Source of the DNA: Amycolatopsis jiangsuensis
Lineage (GTDB): Bacteria; Actinomycetota; Actinomycetes; Mycobacteriales; Pseudonocardiaceae
Length of the DNA: 64,000 bases
Assembly (NCBI RefSeq): GCF_014204865.1
Contig: NZ_JACHMG010000001.1
Location: 2,480,001-2,544,000 of the forward strand
Direction: 5' to 3'
The first letter of the stretch is position 1; the number at the start of each line of letters is the position of its first letter. This document shows positions 8,708 to 16,870 of this stretch, one piece after another. The notes under the pieces are model-generated. The model was given only the letters and a program-made list of their open reading frames with translations. It was not told the DNA's origin and did not search any database. A program made the position numbers and the translations under genes.

Positions 8708-9306
8708 GCAGCGTTGCCGCCGCCCGCCGTGCCCAGGGCCGATCGTATGGCGCCGAGCGCACGCTGACCTGCCTGGTGGGCGCGGTCGCGGTGCTCGCCG
8801 GGGCGGCCGCGCTGGTGGTCGGCATGGGCTGGCTGGGCCGGTTCCGCGGGCACCGTCCCGTACTCGATCCGATCGCGATGGACTGGCTGCACGGGCACGT
8901 GCTGTACGCGCGGATCGGCGCGATCGTGCTCGGGGTGCTGCTGCTGGTGCTCGGGCTGTGGTGGCTGCTGCGCTCCCTGCGTCCGGAACGGCATCCGGAC
9001 CTGCGTCTGGACGAGACGCCGGGTGCCGAACTGACGGTGACCTCCGGCGCGCTCGCCGGCGCCGTCCGGACCGACGCGGAACAGGTCGAGGGCGTCACCC
9101 GCGCCCGCGTCCGCTCGGTCGGCACGGACGCCGAACCGGCCCTGCGCATCACGTTGTGGCTCGGCGAGGGCACCGAGGTGCGGCGGGTGTGGGAGGACCT
9201 CGAAGGCCACGTGCTGACCCGGGCTCGTGAATCGCTGGGGGTCGACACGCTGCCCACCGCGGTGCGCCTGGAACTCGACACGGCGGGTGCGGCGCGCGTG
9301 CGCTGA
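8704..9306 (+). CDS. AmaP-like alkaline shock membrane anchor
   Basis: 200 residues from GTG 8704. Two membrane segments (TLTCLVGAVAVLAGAAALVVG and ARIGAIVLGVLLLVLGLWWLL) flank a loop. A cytoplasmic domain follows with an Asp23-like pattern (GALAGAVRTDAEQVEGVTRAR, LRITLWLGEGTEVRRVWEDL). In staphylococci AmaP tethers Asp23 to the membrane; here it is the last gene of the operon that carries three Asp23-type proteins. The next gene, ligC, starts 27 bases on but belongs to a different process. Confidence 0.75.
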   Translation: MSSVAAARRAQGRSYGAERTLTCLVGAVAVLAGAAALVVGMGWLGRFRGHRPVLDPIAMDWLHGHVLYARIGAIVLGVLLLVLGLWWLLRSLRPERHPDLRLDETPGAELTVTSGALAGAVRTDAEQVEGVTRARVRSVGTDAEPALRITLWLGEGTEVRRVWEDLEGHVLTRARESLGVDTLPTAVRLELDTAGAARVR

Positions 9307-9332
9307 CCGCGGGTTTCGCCCAGAATGCCGGG

Positions 9333-10406
9333 ATGGCCCTTCCCTTGGCGGCACCGCTCAAGCCCATGCTCGCGAAGCCGGCGAAAGCCATTCCCGGCTC
9401 CGGCGGGCTGCTGTTCGAGCCCAAGTGGGACGGGTTCCGCTGCCTCGTTTTCCGTGACGGCGAGGAGATCAGTCTGCAGTCGCGCGCGGAGAAGCCGCTC
9501 AACCGGTACTTCCCCGAGGTCGCGACGGAGCTGCTGGCGAGCCTGCCGGAGCGGATCGTGCTGGACGGCGAACTCGTGGTCGCCCGCGGCGGGAAGCTCG
9601 ACTTCGACGCGCTCACCGAGCGCATCCACCCGGCCGAGAGCCGGGTCCGGTTGCTCGCCCGGGAGTCGCCCGCACAGTTCGTCGCCTTCGACCTGCTCGC
9701 ACTCGGTGACGAGTCCTTTGTGGACGAGCCGACCTCGGCGCGCAGGGCACGGCTGACGCAGCTGTCCGGCGTAGCACTGACCCCGGCCACGACCGATCCG
9801 GCCACCGCACGGCACTGGTTCGAGCTGTTCGAAGGCGCCGGCCTCGACGGGGTGATCGGCAAGCCCCTGGACGAGCCCTACGCACCGGGTAAGCGGATTC
9901 TGGTCAAGTACAAGCATTCCCGCACCGCGGACTGCGTGCTGGCCGGGCTGCGGTGGCACGTCGACTCCGCGCCGGGGGAGGCGGTCGGATCGTTGCTGCT
10001 CGGCCTGTACGACGACGAAGGGCTCCTGCACCACGTCGGCGTCGTCGGCTCGTTCCCGGCGGCCCGGCGGCGGGAACTGGCCACCGAACTGGCGCCGTTG
10101 ATCACCGGCGGCGAGGGCCACCCGTGGCTCGGCGACGCGGTGCGCGAAGGCCAGCGGATCCCGGGCGGAATCACGCGCTGGCGGTCGAAGGAACAGCCGT
10201 GGGTGCCGTTGCGCCTGGAGCGAGTGGCGGAAGTGTCCTACGAGCACACCGAAGGCGGCTATCCGTCGCGGTTCCGGCACACCGCGCAGTTCGGCCGCTG
10301 GCGCCCGGACCGTGAACCGTCCTCGTGCGGGTACGCCCAGCTCGACGAGCCGGCCCGCTACGACCTGGACGCAGTGTTCCGCGGCGAGGTCGTGCGGACC
10401 CGCTGA
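9333..10406 (+). CDS. ligC: ATP-dependent DNA ligase, LigC type
   Basis: 357 residues. It contains the adenylation motif I EPKWDGFR with K31 as the AMP-accepting lysine, LDGELVV (motif III), DLLALGD, GVIGKPLDEPY (motif IV) and KYKHSRTADCVLAG (motif V), followed by an OB-fold region ending in RFRHTAQFGRWRPDR. This size and the lack of polymerase or nuclease domains match the mycobacterial LigC group, used in repair rather than replication. A stand-alone LigD-type polymerase lies at 22270-23292. Confidence 0.88.
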   Translation: MALPLAAPLKPMLAKPAKAIPGSGGLLFEPKWDGFRCLVFRDGEEISLQSRAEKPLNRYFPEVATELLASLPERIVLDGELVVARGGKLDFDALTERIHPAESRVRLLARESPAQFVAFDLLALGDESFVDEPTSARRARLTQLSGVALTPATTDPATARHWFELFEGAGLDGVIGKPLDEPYAPGKRILVKYKHSRTADCVLAGLRWHVDSAPGEAVGSLLLGLYDDEGLLHHVGVVGSFPAARRRELATELAPLITGGEGHPWLGDAVREGQRIPGGITRWRSKEQPWVPLRLERVAEVSYEHTEGGYPSRFRHTAQFGRWRPDREPSSCGYAQLDEPARYDLDAVFRGEVVRTR

Positions 10407-10440
10407 CCGGACGCTTTTTCCCTGGCCGAACGCGGCAGGA

Positions 10441-10466
10441 GCGGCGGGCCGCCGCGCCCGGTCAGC
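10441..10466. terminator. hairpins between convergent ligC and HbpS-like genes
   Basis: Between the two stop codons lies a small hairpin (GCGGC/GCCGC at 10441-10455). A 9-bp pair GCTGACCGG (10402-10410) and CCGGTCAGC (10458-10466) encloses the whole 55-base gap. Each arm contains one of the two stop codons. A bidirectional terminator is plausible; there is a T-run on the plus strand only, inside the loop. Confidence 0.4.
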
Positions 10467-10884
10467 TGGCCGCTTCGAGCACCGCGGCGGCAGCCTGCGC
10501 GATCTTGTCGTCGCCGCTCCAGTGCCCGCCGGACACCCCGATGCCGCCGACCACCTGCCCCTCGACGGTGAGCGGCAGCCCGCCACCGAACGGCACGAAC
10601 CGGTCGATCCGGTCGGCGCGCCGGTCGCGAGCGGCGCGTCCTGCTGCAGGAACTCGTGCCACTGGCCGCTGGGCATCCCGAACCCGGCAGCTGTGTAGGC
10701 CTTGTCCTGGGCGATCTGGCCTGCCTGCAGGGCCGCACCGTCGAGCCGGGCGAACGCGCACAGGTGCCCGCTCGCATCCACGACCGCGATCGCGGAGGGC
10801 TGTCCGGCGGCCTCGGCCGCGGCGACCGCCGCCTCCAGCACCTGCCGTGCTGCCGCGCCGCCGATGCTCGGAATGTGACAGCAT
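10462..10884 (-). pseudogene. HbpS/GlcG-like haem-binding protein, frameshifted
   Basis: Two reading frames are needed to give one HbpS/GlcG family protein (about 140 residues; the family binds haem or cobalamin, or acts as an accessory sensor). The N-terminal part (ARQVLEAAVAAAEAAGQPS, GHLCAFARLDGAALQAGQIA, MPSGQWHEFLQQDAPL) is in one frame. The C-terminal part (RIDRFVPFGGGLPLTVEGQ, VVGGIGVSGGHWSGDDKIA) is in another. The switch lies near 10615-10630. The first ATG (10884) is in the C-terminal frame, not the N-terminal one, so the start is also disturbed. Decay or sequence error are both possible. Confidence 0.75.
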
Positions 10885-11351
10885 GCTGGCTTATCACTGT
10901 CGGCCTGCTCGCCTACCTCAAGCGCGCGGAACAGGCCACGCAGCAAGCGAAGGAGCAGGTGCTGCGCGACTACGGCATCACGCCGGCACAGCAGGCCGCG
11001 CTGACCATCGTCAGCGAACACGAGGGCATCAGCTCCGCCGAGCTGGCGCGGCAGTGCCAGGTCACGCGGCAGACGATGAACAGCACCGTGGGCCGGCTCG
11101 AAGCTCGCGGCCTCATCCAGCGCACACCGCATCCGATGCACCGCACCCTGATCGAGCTCACGCTCACCGGGTACGGCCGCGACCTGTTCGAGCGCGCGGA
11201 CGCGCGGGTCTCCGCGCTCGACACCGACCTCGCCGCCGAGCTCAGCCCCGCCGAACTCAGCACCCTCAAGGACCTGCTCACCCGCGTCACCGACCACGCG
11301 CCCCGCGCCGCCACGCACAAGTTCGAGCAGCCACCGGCGAAGACCCCGTAA
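10875..11351 (+). CDS. MarR family transcriptional regulator
   Basis: 158 residues if begun at GTG 10875. The winged-helix core is clear: QVLRDYGITPAQQAALTIVS, SSAELARQCQVTRQTMNSTVG as recognition region, RLEARGLIQRTPHPMHRTLIE as wing, then DLLTRV. The start is uncertain. The first residues (VTACWLITVGLLAY) are odd, and the gene begins inside the 5' end of the divergent HbpS-like gene, leaving no room for a promoter between them. The true start may be a few codons further in. Confidence 0.8.
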   Translation: MTACWLITVGLLAYLKRAEQATQQAKEQVLRDYGITPAQQAALTIVSEHEGISSAELARQCQVTRQTMNSTVGRLEARGLIQRTPHPMHRTLIELTLTGYGRDLFERADARVSALDTDLAAELSPAELSTLKDLLTRVTDHAPRAATHKFEQPPAKTP

Positions 11352-11369
11352 GGCCGGTCCGGCCGCAAC

Positions 11370-11386
11370 CGGGTCCTGCGGACCCG
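11370..11386 (+). terminator. short hairpin after marR
   Basis: CGGGTCC (11370-11376), loop TGC, GGACCCG (11380-11386). A perfect 7-bp stem lies 19 bases past the marR stop and before the next gene on the same strand. There is no T-run, as is usual in this GC range. Confidence 0.4.
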
Positions 11387-11460
11387 CTCACTGCCTCCCC
11401 ACACCCGCCGTGTCAAGCTCATCGGCGAGTTCGCCCCGGATTCGACGTGAGGACCTGCCC

Positions 11461-13029
11461 GTGCACCGCCGTTTCGCCCGCCGCCTCCGCCTGCGTGCCC
11501 GGCTGGTCGCGGCGACGCTGACAGTCCTCGCGCTGGCCGGGTGCACGACCGGGCCGTCGGTGCGCCCGGCCGTGATCGACAACGACGGGCGCACGGCCCC
11601 GGCGTCGCCGTCGAACGCCGCTCCGGTGCCGCTGCCCGCGCTCACGCCACCGCAGGGGTCTTCCCTGCGCTGGGCCGACTGCGGCGAGGACACCCGCGAG
11701 CGGATCGGCACCCCCGGCGTACCCGCGTCACTGCAATTCGGTTGTGCACGGATGACCGTTCCGCTGGATGCCCCCGAGGACGCCCAGCGCCTGCTGGCGC
11801 GCGTCTACCTGCTGAAGGTGGGCACCGGGCCGATCCCGCTGGTCGTGGTGAACGACGTCGGTGGGGAACCGGGTTCGGTGCACGCCGCGCGGCTGGCCGC
11901 CCAGCTGCCTCCCGCGTTCCTGGAGAAGTTCTCGCTGATCGGCGTGGACCGGCGGGGCACCGGGCTGTCCGGCGGGGTGCAGTGCGCGCCGGAGGAGGTG
12001 CGGCCCGCGCTGCTCGGCGCCGATCCGGCCCAGGGCGGGCTGGGCAGTGTGCTCGACGCCGCCCGCCGGGTCGGTCAGCAGTGCGCGATCGACCTGGACA
12101 CCGCGCAGACCGCGCTGGACAGCTGGCGCACCGCCGGGGATCTCGAGCAGCTGCGGCGGGCACTCGGATCGGACCGGCTCAACGCACTCGGCCGGGGAGA
12201 CGGGTCGAAAGTGCTGTCGGAGTACGCCGTGCGCTATCCCGGGCAGGTGGGCCGGATGGTGCTGGACGGCCTGCCCGATCCGGGCGCCGACCGCGGGGCG
12301 GTGCTCGACGCGGTCGCCGGTGGCGCGCAGGCCGCTTTCGACGCGTTCGCCGCCGACTGCGCCGCCCGCGGATGCGCGCTGGGCGACGCGAAAGCCGCAT
12401 TGAAGACGGTGACCGACCGGCTGCGTACGGCACCGGCCACCACCCCGGGCGGCGTCGCCATGAGCGCGGGAATCGCCACCTACGCGGTCTATCTGGGCCT
12501 CGCCGACCGCACCCGCTGGCCGGCGCTGGCCGATGCGCTGACCGCGGCGCGGGACGGCGACCTGACGGCGCTGGCGACGTTCACCGATCCGGTGCTGATC
12601 GACACCCGCGACCGCGCGTCGCGGATCAGCAGCACCATCGCGACCCGCTGCAACGACTCGTCCACCCGGCTGCCCGCCGACCAGATCGACCGGACCGAGG
12701 CGGGCTTGCGCGGCAAGTACCCGCAGTTCGGCGCCGCCGTCGCCCAGGAACTCGCGTGGTGCGGCGCCTGGCCGGTGCGGCGCGAACCGCTGCCCGCCGC
12801 GGGCGCGCCCGGCGCCCCGCCGATCCTGGTCGCGGCCACCGCGGCCGACCCGGTGACCCCTCAGCTCGGCACGACCCGCGCGGCCGACCAGATGCCCAGC
12901 GCGGTCACCGTCACCTGGCAGGGCGCCGGCCACGGCGCGGTGGGCCCGTCCACCTGCGTGACCACCGCGGTGCAGAGCTTCCTGATCGACGGAAAGGTCC
13001 CGGAGAGCGGCACCCTCTGCCCCGCCTGA
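11461..13029 (+). CDS. TAP-like alpha/beta-hydrolase lipoprotein lacking the nucleophile serine
   Basis: 522 residues from GTG 11461. A twin-arginine-rich start and hydrophobic stretch end in the lipobox LALAGC, so it should be an exported lipoprotein. The fold follows TAP-like tripeptidyl aminopeptidases/proteases: GVDRRGTGLSG, DLEQLRRALG, RYPGQVGRMVLDG, and a C-terminal TAP domain with DPVTP and GAGHGAVGPSTC. At the nucleophile elbow, where GxSxG is expected, the sequence is LGRGDGSK, with Gly at residue 246. The usual Ser is absent while the late Asp and His remain. It is probably an inactive or altered relative. An alternative upstream start at 11410 would place residues before the signal peptide. 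Confidence 0.78.
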   Translation: MHRRFARRLRLRARLVAATLTVLALAGCTTGPSVRPAVIDNDGRTAPASPSNAAPVPLPALTPPQGSSLRWADCGEDTRERIGTPGVPASLQFGCARMTVPLDAPEDAQRLLARVYLLKVGTGPIPLVVVNDVGGEPGSVHAARLAAQLPPAFLEKFSLIGVDRRGTGLSGGVQCAPEEVRPALLGADPAQGGLGSVLDAARRVGQQCAIDLDTAQTALDSWRTAGDLEQLRRALGSDRLNALGRGDGSKVLSEYAVRYPGQVGRMVLDGLPDPGADRGAVLDAVAGGAQAAFDAFAADCAARGCALGDAKAALKTVTDRLRTAPATTPGGVAMSAGIATYAVYLGLADRTRWPALADALTAARDGDLTALATFTDPVLIDTRDRASRISSTIATRCNDSSTRLPADQIDRTEAGLRGKYPQFGAAVAQELAWCGAWPVRREPLPAAGAPGAPPILVAATAADPVTPQLGTTRAADQMPSAVTVTWQGAGHGAVGPSTCVTTAVQSFLIDGKVPESGTLCPA

Positions 13030-13359
13030 GCCACCCCGTCAGCCGGCCGGTGCTGGGCCATGGGGCACGGACGGCTGGGCCATGGGATGGAAGGACGAGG
13101 GCGCTCATCAAGGGCTTGGGCGGGCTGCACCGGGGCGACAACGGCAGCGCACGCATGAGCCGTACCGCGACCGGAACCCTCCTCGCCGAAGGCGTGGGTC
13201 CGGGAATCCGCCCGCGCCGCATCGCGGCACCAGCCGCCCGCGCCGCATCCGGCACCAACCCGCCAGCTCGCCCCGGCGGTCCAACCCACCCGCGCGGGTT
13301 CCCCCGTCCAAGCGACACACCGGATCCGCCCGGAGCCGGGACCGGTCGCGCGTGAGCTG
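13030..13359. other. gene-free gap with a 13-bp direct repeat
   Basis: No coding frame with family resemblance is seen. The only structure noted is GCTGGGCCATGGG present twice, at 13052-13064 and 13074-13086, 22 bases apart. The gap separates the hydrolase from the convergent DUF2630 gene. Confidence 0.5.
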
Positions 13360-13602
13360 CTACTGGCGGTAGCCCTCGACCTCGCCGACCGGGCGGGCTT
13401 GCGCCTCGTCCGGGTTTTCCGCGAACTCGCTGCGTGCGCGGCGCTGGCGCAGCAGGTCCCAGCACTGGTCGAGTTCCTGTTCGAGCCTGGCCAGCCGGTC
13501 CTTGTCCGTTCCCGAGAGCCCGACGCCCACCGAGCGGGCACGCAGGTCGTGCTCTTGGGCGATCAGGTCGTCGATCCGGCCCAGGATGCCGCCGTCCGTC
13601 AT
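13360..13602 (-). CDS. DUF2630 family protein
   Basis: 80 residues, highly charged and helical: GGILGRIDDLIAQEHDLRAR, LSGTDKDRLARLEQELDQCW, DLLRQRRARSEFAENPDEAQ, ending VEGYRQ. The order 'IDxLxxEEHxL...LxxLExxLDxCWDLLRQRRA' is characteristic of the actinobacterial DUF2630 family, which has no assigned role. It is divergent from thioredoxin, with 83 bases between starts; a GAGGAAC ribosome site precedes the ATG. Confidence 0.88.
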   Translation of the reverse strand: MTDGGILGRIDDLIAQEHDLRARSVGVGLSGTDKDRLARLEQELDQCWDLLRQRRARSEFAENPDEAQARPVGEVEGYRQ

Positions 13603-13685
13603 GGTTCCTCCTCAACCTCGGCTGCGGGAGCAGACGCTACCCGCGGCCGGGGAATTCCCGCTCGGTCCGGTTCGTTGGACAGACC

Positions 13686-14066
13686 ATGAGCACACTGGAA
13701 CTGACCGCGGACAACTTCGACCGGACCGTGACCGACAACGAGTTCGTGCTGATCGACTTCTGGGCCAGTTGGTGCGGGCCGTGCAAGCAGTTCGCGCCGG
13801 TCTACGAGAAGGCGTCGGAAAAGCACGAGGACATCGTGTTCTCCAAGGTCGACACCGAGGCGCAGCAGCAGCTCGCCGCCGCGTTCGACATCCGCTCGAT
13901 CCCGACGCTGGCCGTGATCCGCGACAAGACGCTGATCTTCGCCCAGCCCGGCGCGCTGCCGGAGGCGGCGCTGGAGGACGTGATCCGCCAGGCCCGCGAG
14001 GTCGACATGGACGAGGTCCGCAAGGCCGTGGAGTCCGAGCAGGCCGACCAGACGCCACAGAGCTGA
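13686..14066 (+). CDS. thioredoxin
   Basis: 126 residues from ATG 13686. It is a complete thioredoxin fold with active site WASWCGPCKQF (C30/C33), the cis-proline segment RSIPTLAVI, and a C-terminal helix extended by about 20 charged residues (DEVRKAVESEQADQTPQS). It reduces protein disulfides with thioredoxin reductase, which is not in the window. A perfect 46-base palindrome follows the stop. Confidence 0.93.
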   Translation: MSTLELTADNFDRTVTDNEFVLIDFWASWCGPCKQFAPVYEKASEKHEDIVFSKVDTEAQQQLAAAFDIRSIPTLAVIRDKTLIFAQPGALPEAALEDVIRQAREVDMDEVRKAVESEQADQTPQS

Positions 14067-14091
14067 CCCGCGACCACAGGCGAATCGGGGA

Positions 14092-14137
14092 ACGTGCGTG
14101 CAGGCCTCCGTCCGCGGACGGAGGCCTGCACGCACGT
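14092..14137. terminator. perfect 46-base palindrome, bidirectional terminator
   Basis: Two exactly complementary 23-base arms (14092-14114 and 14115-14137) with no unpaired loop lie between convergent thioredoxin and proline dehydrogenase. The last base is the first base of the putB stop codon. The core is GAGGCCTGCACGCACGT-like. Length and perfection are more than a typical terminator needs. Confidence 0.8.
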
Positions 14138-15066
14138 CAGGACCGGGTGGCGAGCCCGCGCAGGAAGAACGCCAGGTTCGCCGGGCGTTCGGCCAGCCGC
14201 CGCATGAAGTAGCCGTACCACTCGTCGCCACACGGCACGTACACCCGCATGGTGGCGCCCGACCCGGCGATCCGCTGCTGTTCCTGCGGGCGGATGCCGT
14301 AGAGCATTTGGAACTCGTGGTCGGACGCGGTGCGCCCGGCGTCGGCGGCCAGCTGCTGCGCGATCGCGATCATCCGCGGATCGTGCGAGGCCACCATCGG
14401 ATAGCCCTGCCCGGCCATCAGCACCCGCAGACAGCGCACATAGGACTTGTCCACTTCGGACTTCTCCTGGAACGCCGCGGTTTCCGGTTCGGCGTAGGCA
14501 CCCTTGCACAGCCGCACGCGTGAGCCAGGGCCGGACAGCTCGCGGCAGTCCTGCTCGGTGCGCCGCAGGTAGGCCTGCAGCACCGCGCCCACCCAGGGGT
14601 ACTCGCCGCGCAGCTTCCGCAGGATGCCGAGCGTCGAGTCCGTGGTGGTGTGGTCCTCCATGTCGAGGGTGACCGTCGCGCCCACGGCCTCGGCCGCTGC
14701 GCAGATCTTCCGCGCGTTCTCCAGTGCGACGTCCTCGCCGTCGCCGGCCAGGAACTGCCCAACGGCCGACAGCTTCACCGACACGTCCGCGCCTTCCGCG
14801 AGGCCCTGTTCCGCCAGCGCGGACAGCAGCTGCTCGTAGGCCTGCACGGTCGCCGCCGCCTGGCCGGCGTCGGTGGTGTCCTCGCCGAGGTGGTCGATGG
14901 TGATCCTGCGTCCGTCCGCGGCCAGTTCGCGGGCGACGCGCACGGCGTCGGCGGTGGCAGCGCCGGAAACGAACCGGCGCACCACGGACCGGGTGGCGGG
15001 CACTGCTTCGATCAACGCTCGCATCCGCCGCGAACGGGCGGCGGCGAGCAACGGGGCACGCAGCAT
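14137..15066 (-). CDS. putB: proline dehydrogenase
   Basis: 309 residues, a monofunctional FAD-dependent proline dehydrogenase (proline to P5C). Visible family segments: FVSGAATADAVRVARELAAD, ITIDHLGEDTTD, DVSVKLSAVGQ, VTLDMEDHTTTDSTLGIL, AVLQAYLRRTEQD, RVRLCKGAYAEP, and the C-terminal substrate loop EWYGYFMRRLAERP, whose paired arginines bind the carboxylate. It lies 11 bases downstream of pruA on the same strand, forming a two-gene proline catabolic operon. Confidence 0.92.
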   Translation of the reverse strand: MLRAPLLAAARSRRMRALIEAVPATRSVVRRFVSGAATADAVRVARELAADGRRITIDHLGEDTTDAGQAAATVQAYEQLLSALAEQGLAEGADVSVKLSAVGQFLAGDGEDVALENARKICAAAEAVGATVTLDMEDHTTTDSTLGILRKLRGEYPWVGAVLQAYLRRTEQDCRELSGPGSRVRLCKGAYAEPETAAFQEKSEVDKSYVRCLRVLMAGQGYPMVASHDPRMIAIAQQLAADAGRTASDHEFQMLYGIRPQEQQRIAGSGATMRVYVPCGDEWYGYFMRRLAERPANLAFFLRGLATRS

Positions 15067-15077
15067 GGCGATCTCCC

Positions 15078-16706
15078 TCAGCCCTGGTGCGGGTAGCGCA
15101 CGGTCGTCGGCGGCACGAAGGTCTCCTTGATCGAGCGCGGGCTCGTCCAGCGAAGCAGGTTGAAGATCGAGCCGGCCTTGTCGTTGGTGCCGGAAGCGCG
15201 GGCCCCGCCGAACGGCTGCTGCCCGACGACGGCGCCGGTCGGCTTGTCGTTGACGTAGAAGTTGCCCGCGGCGAACCGCAGCGCCTCGGACGCCTTCGCG
15301 ACAGCCGTGCGGTCGTTCGCGATCACAGCACCGGTCAGCGCGTACGCAGCGGTCTCGTCGATGACCTTCAGGATGCCGTCGAAGTCGGAGTCCTCGTAGA
15401 CGTACACAGACAGAATCGGCCCGAAGTACTCGGTGCTGAAGATTTCGTGCTTCGGATTGGTCGACACGAGGACGGTCGGCTGCACGAAGTAGCCCACGCT
15501 GTCGTCGGCCGTGCCGCCGGTCAGGATCTCCACTTCGGAGTCACCCTTGACCCGCTCGAACAGCGAAGCGTGCTTTTCGAACGCGCGCCGGTCGATGACC
15601 GCACCGCCGAAGTGGCTGAAGTCGGTCACGTCGCCGTAGCTGATCGCCTCGGTTTCGCGCACGAGACCGTCCTTCAGCTGCTCCCACAGGCTGCGCGGCA
15701 CGTACGCACGCGAAGCGGCGGAGCACTTCTGACCCTGGTACTCGAAAGCGCCGCGGACGAGCGCGGTGCGCAGGACGTCGAGGTCGGCCGACGGGTGCGC
15801 CACCACGAAGTCCTTGCCGCCCGTCTCCCCCACGATGCGCGGGTAGCCGCGGTAGCCGGAGATGTTCGCGCCGACAGTGCTCCACAGGTGCTGGAACGTG
15901 GGCGTCGAGCCGGTGAAGTGGATGCCGGCGAGGTCACGGTGCTTCAGCGCGACTTCGGACACCGCTTTGCCGTCGCCGGGCAGCAGGTTGATCACGCCCG
16001 GCGGCAGGCCGGCCTCTTCGAGCAGCCGCATCGTCAGGTGCGCGGCGAAGCTCTGCGTGGGCGAGGGCTTCCACAGGACGGTGTTGCCCATCAGTGCCGG
16101 CGCGGTGGGCAGGTTGCCGGAGATGGCGGTGAAGTTGAACGGCGTGACCGCGTAGACGAAGCCTTCGAGCGGACGGTGCTCCATGCGGTTCCACACGCCG
16201 GACGAGCTCATCGGCTGCTCGGCCAGCACGCGGCGGCCGTACTCGACGTTGAACCGCCAGAAGTCGGCGAGTTCGCAGGCGGAGTCGATCTCGGCCTGGG
16301 TCGCCGTCTTCGACTGGCCGAGCATGGTGGCCGCGTTGATGGTCGCGCGCCACGGCCCGGTCAGCAGATCGGCCGCGCGCAGCAGGATGGCGGCACGGTC
16401 GTCGTAGGACAGCCCGCGCCACTCCGGCGCCGCCTTCGCAGCGGCAGCGATCGCATCGGACGCGTCCTGCTGCGAAGCGCTCTGGATGGTGCCGAGAACG
16501 TGACTGTGCTTGTGCGGCTGGACAACGTCGATCTTCTCGCCGCCGCCGGCACGCTGCTCGCCGCCGACGGTCACAGTCAGGTCGACCGGTCCGGCCTGAC
16601 CCAGCTTCTTCAACGCGCCCTCCAGCTCGGCGCGCTCGGCGCTGCCCGGTGCGTACGTGTACACCGGCTCGTTCTTCGGGGCGGGGGTCTGGGTCACGGC
16701 GTCCAC
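15078..16706 (-). CDS. pruA: L-glutamate gamma-semialdehyde (P5C) dehydrogenase
   Basis: 542 residues from GTG 16706 (VDAVTQTPAPKNEPVYTYAP), with GAGGGAG just upstream as ribosome site. It is a complete ALDH: YAVTPFNFTAISGNLPTAPA, VLWKPSPTQS, HFTGSTPTFQHLW, IVGETGGKDFVVAH (catalytic Glu), GAFEYQGQKCSAASRAYVP (catalytic Cys), EIFSTEYFGPILSVYVYED. It oxidises P5C/glutamate semialdehyde to glutamate. The divergent PucR-type regulator starts 164 bases away, with repeats between them. Longer in-frame starts upstream run through the repeat region and are not preferred. Confidence 0.93.
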   Translation of the reverse strand: MDAVTQTPAPKNEPVYTYAPGSAERAELEGALKKLGQAGPVDLTVTVGGEQRAGGGEKIDVVQPHKHSHVLGTIQSASQQDASDAIAAAAKAAPEWRGLSYDDRAAILLRAADLLTGPWRATINAATMLGQSKTATQAEIDSACELADFWRFNVEYGRRVLAEQPMSSSGVWNRMEHRPLEGFVYAVTPFNFTAISGNLPTAPALMGNTVLWKPSPTQSFAAHLTMRLLEEAGLPPGVINLLPGDGKAVSEVALKHRDLAGIHFTGSTPTFQHLWSTVGANISGYRGYPRIVGETGGKDFVVAHPSADLDVLRTALVRGAFEYQGQKCSAASRAYVPRSLWEQLKDGLVRETEAISYGDVTDFSHFGGAVIDRRAFEKHASLFERVKGDSEVEILTGGTADDSVGYFVQPTVLVSTNPKHEIFSTEYFGPILSVYVYEDSDFDGILKVIDETAAYALTGAVIANDRTAVAKASEALRFAAGNFYVNDKPTGAVVGQQPFGGARASGTNDKAGSIFNLLRWTSPRSIKETFVPPTTVRYPHQG

Positions 16707-16728
16707 GGCGGCTCCCTCGTTGTCAGTA

Positions 16729-16781
16729 GCTGGCTCGACCAGCCGGCTCGAACACTGCTGGCTCGAAAAACAGCTGGCTCG
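16729..16781. repeat. four imperfect copies of CTGGCTCG upstream of pruA
   Basis: GGCTCG occurs at 16732, 16745, 16760 and 16776, each preceded by CT or CC and mostly followed by A (pattern AGCTGGCTCGA). Spacings are 13, 15 and 16 bases. They lie just upstream of the pruA ribosome site, in what would be its 5' untranslated region or promoter. They could be regulator sites or a repeat expansion. Confidence 0.55.
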
Positions 16782-16812
16782 GATAGCCGAACGGTAACTC
16801 CGCGCACGGCCG

Positions 16813-16860
16813 GAGAGTTTGTCTGATCGGCTAGAATCGCCCGTATGAGTTTGTCCGATC
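16813..16860. promoter_or_regulatory. paired direct repeats, probable operator between pruA and the PucR-type gene
   Basis: GAGTTTGTCTGATCGG (16813-16828) and GAGTTTGTCCGATCGG (16845-16860) match at 15 of 16 bases and start 32 bases apart, about three helical turns, so both face the same side. They lie in the divergent gap immediately before the regulator GTG start at 16871. A dimeric PucR-type activator responding to proline or P5C is the natural candidate to bind here. Confidence 0.65.
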
Positions 16861-16870
16861 GGAGTACCTG

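Noticed and set aside
8625..11318. Very long open frame on the minus strand (897 codons), and similar long frames opposite other genes
   Set aside because: It lies antisense to DUF6286, AmaP, ligC and marR, whose proteins match known families. Long antisense frames are usual at this GC content. Only the short HbpS-like segment in it is real.
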